Translations under genes and position numbers: made by a program
Source of the DNA: Triatoma infestans
Lineage: Eukaryota > Arthropoda > Insecta > Hemiptera > Reduviidae
Direction: 5' to 3'
DNA: 64,000 nucleotides
NCBI GenBank assembly: GCA_011037195.1
Contig: JAAEAF010014945.1
Location: 24,044-88,043 of the forward strand
Part shown: piece by piece, positions 21,673 to 33,294 of the stretch
Numbering within the stretch: position 1 is the stretch's first letter
How the letters are laid out: the number at the start of each line of letters is the position of its first letter
Notes under the pieces: model-generated
What the model saw: only the letters and a program-made list of their open reading frames with translations
The model's database searches: none
Told to the model about the DNA's origin: nothing

Positions 21673-23260
21673 TTTTAGACTAATTAAACATTCTCGACAT
21701 TAAAATTTTAATGCCTGTTTCTTGATTTACACAATTTTTTATTTCACTGGCTGAGATTTTTGAATTTGAATATATTATGAATACAATTTCTAAATCCTTA
21801 CTTGAACAATTTTTTTTTTTTTTCAATTATTCCCCCTTCTAGCATTTAAAACAAATTTTTTGACAGCATAATCATTAATTTATTAAAATCAGAGAAAATG
21901 TGAAGATAGATATAATAATAAATAACAATATATAAAAAAAAAATTAAATCATGATTTCCATAATAAATGAAAATGCAAATATAAATTTGCATATGTAATT
22001 TGATAATTAAAAAAAAAGAAAGAAAAGAAAACCCCACGAATATGTATATAATATTATGTATACATTAAATAGTATAATATAATTCATTGTTATAAATAAA
22101 GGGCACGCGTTATAAAGATGGTTCTCTTCAACTCTTACATAATTCCGGCTAGTATGCTCCCCCTCCCCACACGGACCAGTGTAGGGAATCGATGAAATTA
22201 ACTGGGGACCCTGCTACAAACACGATTTATAACTTTATTCTAAACTGGCTCCGATACTCACACGTTTTATAAGCATATACTTTTAATATATTTTTAACTC
22301 CATCTCATCTGCCTAATAATTTATACGATTTTTTTTACTTTTTTAATGTGTTATTAATATCTTTTATATTCTATAAATTATATCTTTCTGCTGCTTGAAG
22401 ATTTTTTGGTAAAAATCATATGATTTATATTAAAAAAGTTTTGAGTTAAACTTAAAAGATGAGGCTCAGAATGGTTTAAGGAAATTTCTTGCCCATTTCT
22501 TCACCATCGCTTTGATTGGAATTATTTAAAAAAAAATGACTTTTGTGTACTTCAGATTATTATATTTTATTAATAGGAAATTTATTTTATGTTAAATTAT
22601 TATATGTAAAAATTATTTTTTTTTTTTTACATGTACAAAGTATTATTTATCTCTACAGCTGATTATCTATCCATGGAGTCCTCTGTTTAGGAAATTCGCC
22701 TTAATGGCCATCAAGCGATGTAATTTCTATGTTGCTGATACCTGGTGTTGCGCTAGTCTCAATGGTTCACGCAGTCCATCTGTCATGCCCCATGTTATAG
22801 ACGAATGGTTTTACAGACTTTCAGAGAATCAAGCTTTCCCATTGAAGCTGTGAAATTATCTAATAAAAGCCCGGCAATTTGAGGAAATATTTGTTGAATT
22901 AAAAACCACACTCGCAAATCAAGCATGAAGAAACACTAACATGCTATCCAGAAGGAAATAGTCAGTCTTGAAGACTTGCATTCATTGAAGAGCTTATAAA
23001 CTATCATCCAAAAGTTTGCACACAAATGTAACTGCTTTTAACAAACATTCAACTGTCTGCGATCAGCTCACTATCAAAAGCCCTTTTATATCCAGCACCA
23101 TCAACAGCAGCTAATTGACAGTAAGAATGAACAGTAATTTTAACTCAATATATTCTGTTTTCGATACAAAGTTCCTTAAAATATAAAAGTAAAATGTAGT
23201 AGTGAGATTTCGGTTTCATTCTTCAACTTCATCAATCACTAATTCCTATATTAATTGAAA
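21673..23260. other. AT-rich intergenic DNA, nothing recognised
   Basis: A patch at 22135-22215 is more GC-rich but unidentified, as is 22650-23130, which has no open frame of note. Confidence 0.4.
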
Positions 23261-23760
23261 TGTTATTGGTGTGTTGAGTTGTTGTATGATTGTAATGGTA
23301 GCTTAGTGGCTTGAGCGGTTTAGTAAAAGGGCTTGTAAGTATGTATATTTAAGAGTGAAGTATTAAAAATAATCAAGAGATCACACTGTTTTTAAAATAG
23401 ATATATTCTCTAAGTGAAATTAAGTTACTTTAAAATATCACAGTAATATGCTTATAATTATACTGAAATTAATTGGAATAAACTCTTATGTTATAACTTA
23501 AACTAGCACAGTTCTGATGTGTTCTCCTTGGAGTCTACCATAAAACTATCTATTGAAGGAATGTCTTCTAATTGTTATTCCAAATCTTCCCCTGTAATAA
23601 GAAGGGTACACAATGCTATCAAGTTCATGAACTCTAAAAGACAATAGTGGTCTTCTACCTGAAATGTCCTTTAGCAAGGGAATGTCACATATTTTGATAT
23701 TTTTGATTTTTTCAAATTAAATATATTTTTATGTTTCTTGCATCCATCACAATAGAATCC
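23261..23760 (+). repeat. RepY copy 1
   Basis: About 500 bp. It begins TGTTATTGGTGTGTTGAGTT, includes AAAAGGGCTTGTAAGTATGT, TCAAGTTCATGAACTCTAAA and GCAAGGGAATGTCACA, and continues to TTCTTGCATCCATCACAA. Other copies: 41103-41600 (plus), 44856-45344 (minus), 63611-64000 (minus, cut by the window edge). TG...CA-like boundaries suggest an LTR, but no primer-binding site or duplication was found, so the type is open. Confidence 0.55.
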
Positions 23761-24869
23761 TATACGCATGACTTAATCAATATGGGAATTAAAAAAAAGT
23801 AAAATACTGAAGTTTAGTCATTTTAAAAATATCGTCGCCATAGTAGCTTGACGATCTGTTTTTTTTTTCAATTCAAGGCGCCAAAATAGACAAAGAGCTA
23901 TTTGTGACTTTTAATTTTTATTTATTTATATTTCAGACGTGTAGTAATTGTAATTTGTAAGCACGTAATGTTTTAAGACTCATACCACGTAATACATTCA
24001 TTAAAACACACTACCTCACCAATTAACTGGGTATAACGGGCCCAATATAAGAGGCCTGTTAAATAAACACTAAAAAAAAAAATCACTAAAAGTCAATCAT
24101 TAATATTCAATTAATGTTTTAAATTGGGAAATGTTGAAATGTTACATTTAGTTTGACACCTAACATGTCGGTTTTTAATTTAGTTTTTTAAACAGTGTTT
24201 TTTCCATTTATGTAACTTCAAATTAAAAATGTTTATTAAATACTTAATTTAAAATAAACTATAACTCGTAGATGTCAGGAAATTGTTTGCCGGGTATTTT
24301 ATTCCCAGCTTCCTTGTTAAACTAAGAGGGTTTTAATCATTAAAACACTTTCTATTCCATTTGATGTAAAATAGTTTCCAAGGTCGTCCGGATCGTCTTA
24401 GAAGAGAAGAATTTCACTAATATTGGAGGCAGTTGAGCAAGAACTCCTTAGTGGCATTAAAACCCCTGTGATTCTTTAAAGGCAGACTGAGTTAAGCTCA
24501 ATTGTGCTTAAAAATTATTATTTTCTGATTCTTGTCAGATTCAGAATTAATAGATTCTTGTAATTCTTCTTAAATTTCTTCTGTATGAAATTGCTGCGTG
24601 AAAATAGGAACATTAGAAATAAGTATTCCATTTGTACAGACAGAACCATCAGTTTCATTTGAAACTCCAATTCGAGAAGATTGTCTTCATAAGTGTTCTG
24701 AGGAAGCTGTGTAATGAATTAATTATGTTTGATAATCCTATTAATCTGGCAATCACATAATTATCTCAATCACAATATTTCAATGTGGTTCTCGAAAAGC
24801 AATTCGAATAACATTTATTTTACTTGGAATTTACTCAGAAACTTATTTTCTAATCGTTTCGTGAGGCCG
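23761..24869. other. AT-rich intergenic DNA, nothing recognised
   Basis: No gene or repeat supported. Confidence 0.4.
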
Positions 24870-25265
24870 TGCAGGTGTTCACCAGGACAGTCCTAGCCTT
24901 CTGCCACAGCACGATATATACCGCTATCATCTGCACATACTTTACTTTTCATTTATGCCGATGATACGGCGATACTTTTCTCTCACAATGACTCGGTTCT
25001 TTTATATCGATCCCTTCAATTTCATATCGAATCCATTGAGCTTTGCCTAAAAAAAGTGGATAATACTAAAAAGGTGAACTACTTTTCCATGTGCTCATCT
25101 TAGAAACTTAATTCTTGCCAGAATCTATAAGATAACAAGGGCTCTTCATTGATAAGCGATTAACGTGGAACTTATATTTAAACGGAATGAAATGAACAGG
25201 CGACATAAACCTTGCTCTTAACTTCTTCCCAAACAACAAACGACTTATCTATACGCTCTGTTGCC
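24870..25265 (+). pseudogene. Jockey-like LINE RT fragment
   Basis: In shifting frames it reads AIICTYFTFH then YADDTAILFSHND, the RT motif C block with both Asp retained, followed by a segment with RSLQFHIESIELCLKKV. Frame breaks flank the catalytic block. Later pieces (LINLALNFFPNNKRLIYTLC-like, near 25200-25260) correspond to the NKRLIYTSI block at 7800-8011. Confidence 0.65.
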
Positions 25266-26164
25266 TCCCATAATCCTTTTTCTAATCTCAACATTAAATA
25301 TGTTTTCATTGTTTAATTTCAGCTACAAGTTATTATGTAAAGTGTTCAACTATTTCAAAAATATGATCTTTATACATTAAATTATGGAGTCTTTTTCTTA
25401 TAATTCAGAGGCTGACATTATCATATATTTAGTTCTTTGGACTCATTAAACAAATGGCCAACCTTCTTGCTTTTGCTCATTAACTCAGCAAGTATTTCTT
25501 TTATCATTTTTTCGCTACTTTCCACGATTGCGATGTGATCTCGACTTATTCGAGAATCTAACAAGAACGGCATGTTAAGGTAGCTTTTGGTTCAATTTTC
25601 TGGTTATGGCTTTTCTGTTCGGTATTATAATGTAGAAATTTTTATTGAAATTAAACTGGTAGTCATCCTATATCAATTGGCATACCATGTAGATTGCAGT
25701 TCTAACGGTCGTAGGTTACAACCGAACTACAAACTGCAATGCGAAACTTTCACGCGACATTCTTTTACTGTAGTTCACCACCACCATCACTACGTACAAT
25801 GATAGAAATTAAATGAATGGTATAAATTCCAAATTTGAAGAATATTGTCTTGAAAGTCCATCCCTGCAGAAAGGATAAGTCGACTGAGGGTTTCTTATTA
25901 CAGTACTGTAGTTTGATTGCGTCATATATGTATATAGATGCATTATAATAAGCACAATAAAGGTTTATTAATAATAATAATAATCATCAATTTAAATAGT
26001 CTTTTAATTGAAAGTTGAGAACTGCTGTAAGGGACTCTGAAATTAATATACTTCCAACATTTGAGAGCATTTGATTTACACTGTATTAACGGATTAAGAA
26101 CTTTAGAGAAAGTCATGTTAGTTTTCTGACATTTCAGAAATCTTTCTAGCTAGATATTTAGCGT
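25266..26164. other. AT-rich intergenic DNA, nothing recognised
   Basis: Includes a short (TAA)n near 25968-25984. The 71-residue frame at 25587 ends in a run of His codons and shows no domain. Confidence 0.4.
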
Positions 26165-26465
26165 TATAATAGGATCCAACGAGAGGATCCGTAGCAGAGA
26201 AAGAGAGGCAAAATGACAGGACCACTCTCTTGGACCAGAGTGGGAGAAACTACATAAATACAGTGACGAGCGATAGATATGCAGTACAGTTCATACAACT
26301 GAGGTCATTCGCCAATCACAACGTGTCATTACCCTTTACCACTCTACCATTCTTTAGTGTAAATTCCAGGCAGTCAGTGTTACTTCTTATATTATACAGT
26401 GTTAGCCATATTTTGTTTGTACATTCAAACCAGACCATTTCTCTCCTTCATCACCCTCTATTATA
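26165..26465 (+). mobile_element. LTR-A, 5' LTR of a partial element
   Basis: Begins ATAATAGGATCCAACGAG and ends CCCTCTATTATA; carries GGGAGAAACTACATAAATAC (TATA-like). It is followed at 26466-26477 by the primer-binding-site-like TTGGTGGCAGCG and by a leader (to about 26540) that matches the leader at 5388-5460, including a GTAAGT at 26527-26532. It is the 5' LTR of the gag-bearing remnant that follows. Confidence 0.75.
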
Positions 26466-26634
26466 TTGGTGGCAGCGTTTTCGAATCCCGCGTTTCGTTC
26501 ACCCTCAACATTTTCGAAGAAAAAAGGTAAGTCTTCATTTCTTCAATTGTACTGATTTACGTATTTGCATTTTACTTTTAATATTTAATCCTACATTTAT
26601 TTCTATTTGTAATTTATCGATTTTTTTCTTTTTT

Positions 26635-26943
26635 ATGAAAAGAACCGATATTATCAGAATACTAAAACAACACAATCTCCCAATAGGCGGTAATTTAATA
26701 GTACTAAAAGTACGCCTAACGAAAATCAATAATATCACTACATATACAATTGACGATCAGCAAAAATCTGCCGATGAGGCAATCGCTTATCTTTTGAATA
26801 AGTGTGACACTTCAAATCCCGTGAACATAAGAAATCTACAAATGATTAACAATTTACCGGTCTTCGATAGATCACACAACAGTGATGTTACCGGCTTCAT
26901 TGACGACCAACTCAATAATTACAGTGCCCTCTTGGGATGGTAA
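26635..26943 (+). pseudogene. LTR-A gag, N-terminal part with SAP-like domain
   Basis: A 102-codon frame from the ATG at 26635; a longer open frame upstream is only LTR sequence read through. Residues 3-28 (TDIIRILKQHNLPIGGNLIV then LKVRL) follow the SAP pattern: two amphipathic helices with the central LP-x2-G turn. SAP domains bind DNA in host proteins. After about 75 further residues (LNKCDTSNPVNIRN, FDRSHNSDVTGFIDDQ) the frame meets a stop at 26941-26943, shortly before a hammerhead-type insertion at 26955. Beyond that insertion the same frame continues. The gag assignment rests on position after LTR and leader and on the zinc knuckle downstream. Confidence 0.65.
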
Positions 26944-26954
26944 ACTAACACTGA

Positions 26955-27089
26955 GTGTGTAAACTAAATTTGCTCTGTTCAAGTCTGTGTTGTCACACTG
27001 TCTGAAAAACGCATCCCTGAGGATGGGCGAACACCCGAAACCGGTCGATGACCACAAAACGAAGCAGGCTATCACGGAAAATGTCTCTG
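26955..27089 (+). mobile_element. Hammerhead-type element copy B, single arm, inside gag
   Basis: A 135-bp right-arm-only copy, GTGTGTAAACTAAATTTGCT to GGAAAATGTCTCTG. The ribozyme-like motif at 27012-27050 has CTGAGGA (N7 is G, tolerated), a GGGC/ACCC stem with one mismatch and GAAACCGGTCGATG. Its insertion interrupts the LTR-A gag: the frame TNT-D upstream joins AFIKYLPNS downstream when the insert and a short imperfect repeat (TAACACTGA at 26946, TAGCAACTGA at 27091) are taken out. Confidence 0.65.
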
Positions 27090-27332
27090 ATAGCAACTGA
27101 TGCCTTTATCAAATATTTACCAAATTCAATAAAGGAGCTGGTGCAAATTAAACTCCCTAAAAACCTTGATGAGGCGCAAGCCTATGCCACAGCCCTTAGG
27201 GATTTACAGAATTCATAACCATAAGTTTCAATATTTGCGATAAAAAAGACAGATACGCTTGTAGAATCCACAGAAAAACCGCCATCATCATGCAAACATT
27301 ATGCTCATATGCACTGGCACAATGAATGCAAG
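27090..27332 (+). pseudogene. LTR-A gag remainder with zinc knuckle
   Basis: Continues gag after the insertion: TDAFIKYLPNSIKELVQIKL then PKNLDEAQAYATAL, an ordinary retrotransposon capsid-like stretch, and a stop at 27216-27218. After a frame change, 27291-27329 encodes CKHYAHMHWHNEC, a C-x2-C-x3-H-x4-C knuckle whose second Cys has become Tyr. Pol was not found; the remnant runs into an opposite-strand LTR-A fragment at 27403. Confidence 0.6.
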
Positions 27333-27402
27333 CAGAAATTCCAAGTTGTAACATGTCGACGAAACTGAAACATAGTTTCAAAACCACCGTCGCCTTTGAA
27401 AT

Positions 27403-27472
27403 GCCGAGAGAGTGGTCCTGTAATTTTGCCACTCTTTCTCTGCTATGGATCCTCTCTTTAGATCCTATTACA
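27403..27472 (-). repeat. LTR-A 5'-end fragment
   Basis: Minus strand TGTAATAGGATCTAAAGAGA to GGACCACTCTC, the first 70 bp of LTR-A, in opposite orientation to the LTR at 26165. Confidence 0.6.
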
Positions 27473-27484
27473 TCGTTATCAAAC

Positions 27485-28034
27485 TAGGAAGATGTAAGGT
27501 CCAGAGCCTGCTGCTGGTGTGTCTTCTGGCACATGTTTATCAAGGCTTTCAGACGTGGATGAGTGCAGTGGGTTGTCGGTAGTCTAAGATGCTCATTGTG
27601 GGTCCGGACGGAGTTTTGAGTACCCGGGTCCGATGTCTTTCATGCACCTCTCTCAGGCATCTGGTTGGATTCTTCACTGGGCATTGTGGTTTAAGGAGAC
27701 ATCTCTACACAATGGGACTCATGCCTGACCCCTTTTGTAGAGTTTGTGAGACGGAGAAGGAAACACCCATTTATCTAATGACGGATTGTTTGGGCTGTGA
27801 GGAGTTAGATTTAGGGCCTTCGACCGGAATAGGATATCGATAGAGGATCTTAAGCTGTGTCCTTTTAAGGTTTTGGTCCGATTTGTTCGGTCTGTGGTGA
27901 AACTTAGATCGTTAAAACCTGTGCCTAGATTTTCTTCTAGTCCCAGTGGTGGTTATTCATTAGGGGTAGCTATATGGGTCCTGGGAGGCTTTGGATAGCG
28001 TAGGGTCTGCCCTCCCCTTCTGTGAATAATAATA
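27485..28034 (+). pseudogene. R1-like LINE, C-terminal end
   Basis: Includes the frame at 27589-27843 with LVGFFTGHCGLRRHLYTMGL then DPFCRVCETEKETPIYLMTD and C, the C-terminal knuckle of RNase-H-bearing LINEs. The His of the knuckle (ETPxH) is Tyr here. Downstream frames are broken. The 3' end is CTGCCCTCCCCTTCTGTG followed by (AAT)n at about 28025-28043, comparable to the CCCTCCCC end of the copy at 35826-36465. Confidence 0.7.
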
Positions 28035-29320
28035 ATAATAATAGGAAGAGGTATAAGAATTCCTTTTGTTACTTTATAAATCAAAGGAATTTAATCATGT
28101 TTATATCATGCATGTAAATATGCTTAAATACATAAATATATAAATAGGCCAAAAAATACTTGAAGCTAAATATAGGATTTTGCAGTTGTTTTTTTCAGGT
28201 CAGGTACCGTTAGTCCTGAAAAAAAAAATAATAGTTTCTCTTAAAAATCTCTCTTTTACAACAATCCTTCTTAGTATAACTGATAACTAGATGTGAAAGA
28301 ATTTCTTAGCCGGAAACATTTTGTTGGACCTTCTGAATATGGCAAGTCCCACTTGGTTACCTTAAACCATGCCACCACACAATGTTGAACAGGGCACACA
28401 CTAAGGAAAGAAAAGAAGATAAAAAAAAAAAAAAACAAAGAAAAAAGAAGTCACTATCCAGTCTGACCAGTTATTCAATTATCCAAAGGGTTAGGATAAA
28501 GAAGAGTAGGAGAAAAGTGTAAGCAAATCCCGACACGACCGGTAACACAGTTGTGGGCTACTGGGTCAATATATTATTATTGCTACTTGACCAGAATAAT
28601 TGTCTCCTAACTCTCTTCTGTTTAAAGTCATTTTTTTTATTATCAACTTTCTGATGAAGTTTTAAAACAAATTATATTAAGTAAATGTTCTGGCTATTTA
28701 ATTGATATGGAAAGTATAATTATATATATGTTAGCATTAAATCCTTACATAATTATCTGGTAACTTCATTAATTCTCTTTTACTTTTAACAAATATATAT
28801 ATATATATATACACTCTACTGGTATTATGTATAAACAAAAAAAAAAACATAAAAAAACTAATGTAAACTTTAAATATACTTCGATTCTAATTTCAAATAA
28901 CCCCGTGTTTTTAAAGCCACACTGTCTGAATTTAAATAAGTTTCTATATAAACTTTCCAAAATTAAAGTCTAAAGAATTTACCGAAAGTTGTTTCAAAAT
29001 GAATAAATAAAAAATTGTCAAATATTCAATATATTATAAACAATGATATTAGAAATATTAAATAAGTTGTATAAATTGTATTAATTTAAAATAAAAAACA
29101 ATATAAATAATAATATGTTCATTCTCCCGTAATTTTTTATCAAGAATTAATTTAGTTTTTAGTCTCATTGTGCATTTGATTATGAACAAACACATAATTT
29201 GTGACTATATTCGTTGTGAAATCAGTTCATCGTAAGAAAAAAAATCAAATAGTAACGAAAAAAATATAACACTGCTAATTATATTCTACGTTAGTCGCGG
29301 ATTCTAGTCGCAAATGCCAG
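28035..29320. other. AT-rich intergenic DNA, nothing recognised
   Basis: Includes a short (AT)n run at about 28792-28811 and A-rich tracts near 28419-28440. No gene supported. Confidence 0.45.
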
Positions 29321-29329
29321 ACTTGATGT

Positions 29330-29640
29330 GATTAGAATTGGAGTATCGACCAGAATCATCTCCCATCCAAAGAAAAATCATCTATTGTTAAAATATGTAG
29401 GTTTTGTTTTGAGTTTTAGTTCAGTTTACATTTGCGCTACGAGAACTTTGGCAGCAATGAGACCAGAGAAGTTTATAGCGCAAAAAGAGCTGGTAGGGAA
29501 AGCCTTTAACCTCATAATGAGGGGGAGGTTTCTCGTACTAGACCCACAAGGGTAAGTACTATAAGCCTCGATTTAGCTGCAGAGTCCCCTCCCTCTTCCT
29601 TTGGTAATAAAATATTATCTAATCTTATCTATCTTATCTA
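29330..29640 (+). repeat. Possible LINE 3' end
   Basis: A moderately GC-rich stretch ends CCCCTCCCTCTTCC and is followed by repeated ATCTAATCTTATC, which resembles the CCCTCCCC plus CTAAT tail of the R1-like copy at 36465. The short frame inside (AAMRPEKFIAQKELVGKAFN) was not recognised. Confidence 0.3.
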
Positions 29641-29769
29641 CATCTAGTTCGTAGTAGTTAACTTAGATATTGAATAGATCCCCTGATATTTCTTTTATTA
29701 GATAAAAATGGTGAATGGGCATGATTATATTTAATATACAAGCCTATATTTATAGGAAACCTCTGAAGA

Positions 29770-29904
29770 GTGTGAAACTAAGTTACTCTATACGAGTCTG
29801 TGTTTGTTGGCACACTGTCTGAAAAATGCATCCTGAAGATGGGCGAACGCCCGAAACCGGTCGATGACCACAAAATGAAGCAGGCTACCACGGAAAATGT
29901 CTCT
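29770..29904 (+). mobile_element. Hammerhead-type element copy C, single arm, 14-bp duplication
   Basis: A 135-bp single-arm copy with a perfect 14-bp flanking duplication, GAAACCTCTGAAGA, at 29756-29769 and 29905-29918. It starts GTGTGAAACTAAGTTACTCT and ends GGAAAATGTCTCT. It carries the best-preserved hammerhead-like motif in the window (29829-29866). A single arm inserted with its own duplication means that one arm is enough to be mobilised. Confidence 0.75.
29829..29866 (+). ncRNA. Hammerhead ribozyme-like motif, minimal type I
   Basis: Stem I: CATC (29829-29832) pairs with GATG (29863-29866). Core box CTGAAGA at 29833-29839 fits C-U-G-A-N-G-A. Stem II: GGGC (29841-29844) pairs with GCCC (29849-29852), loop GAAC; T29840 between core and stem is unpaired, a deviation. 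Core GAAA at 29853-29856. Stem III is the self-complementary ACCGGT (29856-29861), too short to fold alone but able to pair between two copies. The cleavage triplet GTC ends at 29862, right before stem I. Minimal type-I hammerheads of this form are known in Penelope-like elements; activity here is inferred, not shown. Confidence 0.6.
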
Positions 29905-30299
29905 GAAACCTCTGAAGACTTCAGTGTGCCAACGGAAAAGTGGACAATGAGAACCATAATGCACGATGATAAGTTCTTGAATGGCGCCAGATATGGGGCT
30001 AGTGAGCAAAAATGGAAATAAATCTAAAGCGACATTGTACAAAAAATATATATATATATAAAATTTAGGAAAATCCTTTGAGCTGATAATATAATAGAAT
30101 AAACTTTCTTCTATTAAGAAAATTCACCTCAGCTACTGCAACTACTGCTAGCTCTAACCAGCATTTTAAATTCATATATTTCTCCTATAGATACATGTGC
30201 CAAAGCCACGCAAATAATAAAGATTTTTTTGTGTCACCTAAATTCGGGTGACGTGGCAGTCAAAGTTTTAAAGAAGCAATAAACAATTTAACAGCAACC

Positions 30300-30636
30300 A
30301 AAGAGAGATCAGCAACGAAAGAGAGTAAAGACAAGAGAAACAAACTCAAAGCACTCTCTCGGACTGGAGTGGGAGAAACTGTATAAATATAGCGACGGAC
30401 AGTCCATAAAAACACAGTTCGATATAGTAAAACACAGTTCGATACAGTTGAGGACAGTTCAATACATCCAATCACTACATGTCATTACCCATTTACCACT
30501 CTACCCTAAAAATTTCTCTATTGTAAAGTTCAGGCAGTCTGTGTCTATTTATTAATATATTAGTTAACAAGTGTTAACAAAGTCAATCTCATTTCATGAA
30601 CCAGACAAATTCTCTCCACCTAACACATCTATTATA
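30300..30636 (+). repeat. LTR-A-related LTR copy
   Basis: Shares GCACTCTCTCGGACTGGAGT, GGGAGAAACTGTATAAATAT (TATA-like), a CATTACCCATTTACCACTCT region, and an end at CACATCTATTATA (30636). The 5' boundary is unclear because the first part diverges. No TTGGTGG follows. Confidence 0.55.
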
Positions 30637-30640
30637 ACAA

Positions 30641-32567
30641 TAAAGACTCTAATCTGAGGTTTTAGGATTTAACAAATTCTATTTCATTCTTTCGTTAAGT
30701 AATGAAAGTTTCATAGAGTATTCTTATATGACAAAGTTAAAATTTAACAAAGAAAGGTCGGGAAAAAAAATCGCAATTTAAAACCTCTCTAATTACGCTA
30801 TCCCAACGCGCATTACATCTTTTGTCACGTCTACCTTACTGCATGGACGAATGAACTACAACCTTTAAGGATTGAGATTCCAACCTAGATAGTCTGCACC
30901 AAGCTCCCACAACTTGCTACAAAAAAAAAAGCTGTATAAAGTTCGATTATTTCCATGGTTAAATAAGTGTAAAATCGACACTGTAAAACAACACTCGATG
31001 AACCAACTGTCAAGCAGTATAAAACCAATAATCAAGTGTCTGAAATCAATATTCAAGTTAGGAAAGTTTAACAATAATTGTCGAGATGTTTATAATACAA
31101 TTCTTAAGGATTTATAGCAATCAACAACTTCCAAGTTGTATCCAACTGTCTTCACTCAGCTTTCTGTCAAAAAGCAGTTTTACAGACTTGAGAATTCTCT
31201 AGAAGCTTGAGAATCTACCTAATTCTGCAACGCTAACAACTTCTCTTGACCACTCTATTTACCTTCTCCTCATAATTTCTGAAATATAATATTGTGAGTA
31301 CAGTATCAATAGTGTGCGTGTATTTTATCAACAACACGAGCACAATCTGCCTCCAATCATTACACCAGTTTGTATCATATATCGTCATGTATTAAAAAGA
31401 AAAAGATAATTAATATCGTTTTCTAATTAATCACACCTAAACGAAATTGTAATTTTAAAAATTAATGATTTCATAAAATTATCAATAAATTGTTAATTGC
31501 GAATGTATGCATCTTTCAAGATTAGCAATATTTGTAAAACACAACTCAATTTTAGAATAGATAAAAGAGTCAGCATAATTACAGAAGTGGGTAAGACAAG
31601 AAATATATATAACTACGAAATTAGCCTAAGAGAGGGAATAACATCATTATTGATTGTTTTAGACGTCAACGACTCTTGACCTTTTCATTTGTGTAAAGTA
31701 TTCTATTATCTTCCTTTCTTAACCTTAACGTTTCTACAACATAAACATCGTAGCAATAAATTATTTATTCACCTAAAATGTTTGACTTATTTTTTTTTAT
31801 CTAATTCTATAATTTATTGTATTGCGAAATATTATATATATAAAAAAAAGTGTTTTTATTTTATTGAAAACATTATATTTATTGTTTATGTAGTAGAGAA
31901 TAAACATTTTGGTTACTGATTGATCTGAATTTGTTTTTCATAGTTTCAAATCATTATGTGTTTGTCATTTTTTCATACATTCATTAAATTGTCAACAAAC
32001 TTTTTTAATTGTTTTATGTGTAAGAGGAGAATGGAATGGTGTTTGGAATGGTTGGTTCGTAAAAACATGGTTTCCAAGTTAACGATTTAGTCCTTAACGC
32101 TGAGCAAGATTTGTTGAGAATGTACTTCCCCCCCCCCCAAATAATAATGGTTATCTTGGTGAGAATGTTGGTTGATGTTCGCTTATGTCAGCTTGGGCAC
32201 AATCTTTCTGGCTACTGAATAACATCTGTCGTCAGTCTAAAATCCCAATAAACTTTTACATAATTTTTATTGTGCTTAAGTAAATTGTTGCTCTGAAATT
32301 GTGTCTTAACTTTCTAGCAAAGAATATGACGATGATACACATAACTATACAAGATATATAAATCTGACAGAGCAGCGTATCAGATTGCAATAACTTGTTA
32401 TAGTAATGTTCCGAAAATTTGGAGGAAGATCTGTGATTTGCAAGTAGAGGAGCACTGCCACGTATCACAATGAAATTCTTTGGACAGGTCGGAATGGATA
32501 AATATCATTTGCTGACAGTTACAAAGGAAATTCTCCTTGATTCGTTCAGTATTGTACATTCCACATA
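30641..32567. other. AT-rich intergenic DNA, nothing recognised
   Basis: A C-tract lies at about 32130-32139. Several 60-76 residue open frames show no domain. Confidence 0.4.
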
Positions 32568-32569
32568 TA

Positions 32570-33294
32570 CGAGGGTCATTTAATAAGTAACGAGACAAAT
32601 CGCTGTAGCTCAGAAATAGTTCATTTAATCAATACAATAGTTTCAGTGCATCAAGTTGGCATCCTTGTACTTAGTTACGCATCAGCTGTTCGAGAATATT
32701 TAGTAAGCATAACCTCACTCAAATGTATTCAGGTAACAATGGCAAGTCCGCACGAGCATTGCACCTCGAAAGAATAACGCTCAGTGATTAAATTTTTCAG
32801 TTTCAGAGAGTACCAAAGATAGTGAAATCCACGAAAGAATGTTAAAAGTGTCCGGGAATAATTATTTGAACTTTCCGAACGTTTACAAATGGGTAGAACA
32901 CAAAAGTGGCCGTGTAAGTGTCTGTGATGAGCAACGAAGTGGACGACCGGTTGTAGTTGAAACTTCCTCTCTCGAATCTCGCATTAACGCGTTTATTCAG
33001 GACAGGCGTATTAATGTTGAACTAATAGCTGAAGAAGTGCACGCGAGTGTTGGAGCTGTGTATTCAGAATAAGTTGCAGTATACAAGAAAACTTAAGCGA
33101 GATGGGTTCCAAGAAAACTTATGGGCGTCCACAAAGAAAATGGGTTGGGAGATCCTTCCACATACATCCTACAGCCCCAACCAGGCTCCATCGGACTTCC
33201 ATTTGTTTGGACGCTTTAAAGAGGCTCTACATATGAAACATTTTCAGCCTATGAGCTACAGCGATTTGTCTCATTACTTATTGAATGACCTTCG
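32570..33294 (+). pseudogene. mariner-family transposon, internally deleted
   Basis: A 725-bp element bounded by TA on each side (32568-32569 and 33295-33296) with terminal inverted repeats: CGAGGGTCATTTAATAAGTA at the left and TACTTATTGAATGACCTTCG-type at the right, extending to GATTTGTCTC and CTGTAGCTCA. Transposase remains in two pieces. The N-terminal DNA-binding part (32839-33072) reads VYKWVEHKSGRVSVCDEQRS then GRPVVVETSS. The C-terminal piece (33047-33340) reads SYSPNQAPSDFHLFGRFKEA. The block with the first two catalytic Asp is deleted, and the third is Asn (SPN where SPD is usual). It could not make active transposase, but both ends are intact. Confidence 0.9.

Noticed and set aside
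25587..25802. 71-residue frame ending in a His run
   Set aside because: No domain, no second copy and AT-rich surroundings. Probably chance.
26230..26634. Longer start for the gag frame
   Set aside because: This part is LTR and leader sequence, before the primer-binding-site position; the ATG at 26635 is the plausible start.
30222..30300. Extending the LTR copy ending at 30636 further upstream
   Set aside because: Sequence before about 30300 no longer matches other LTR-A copies, so the boundary is left open.
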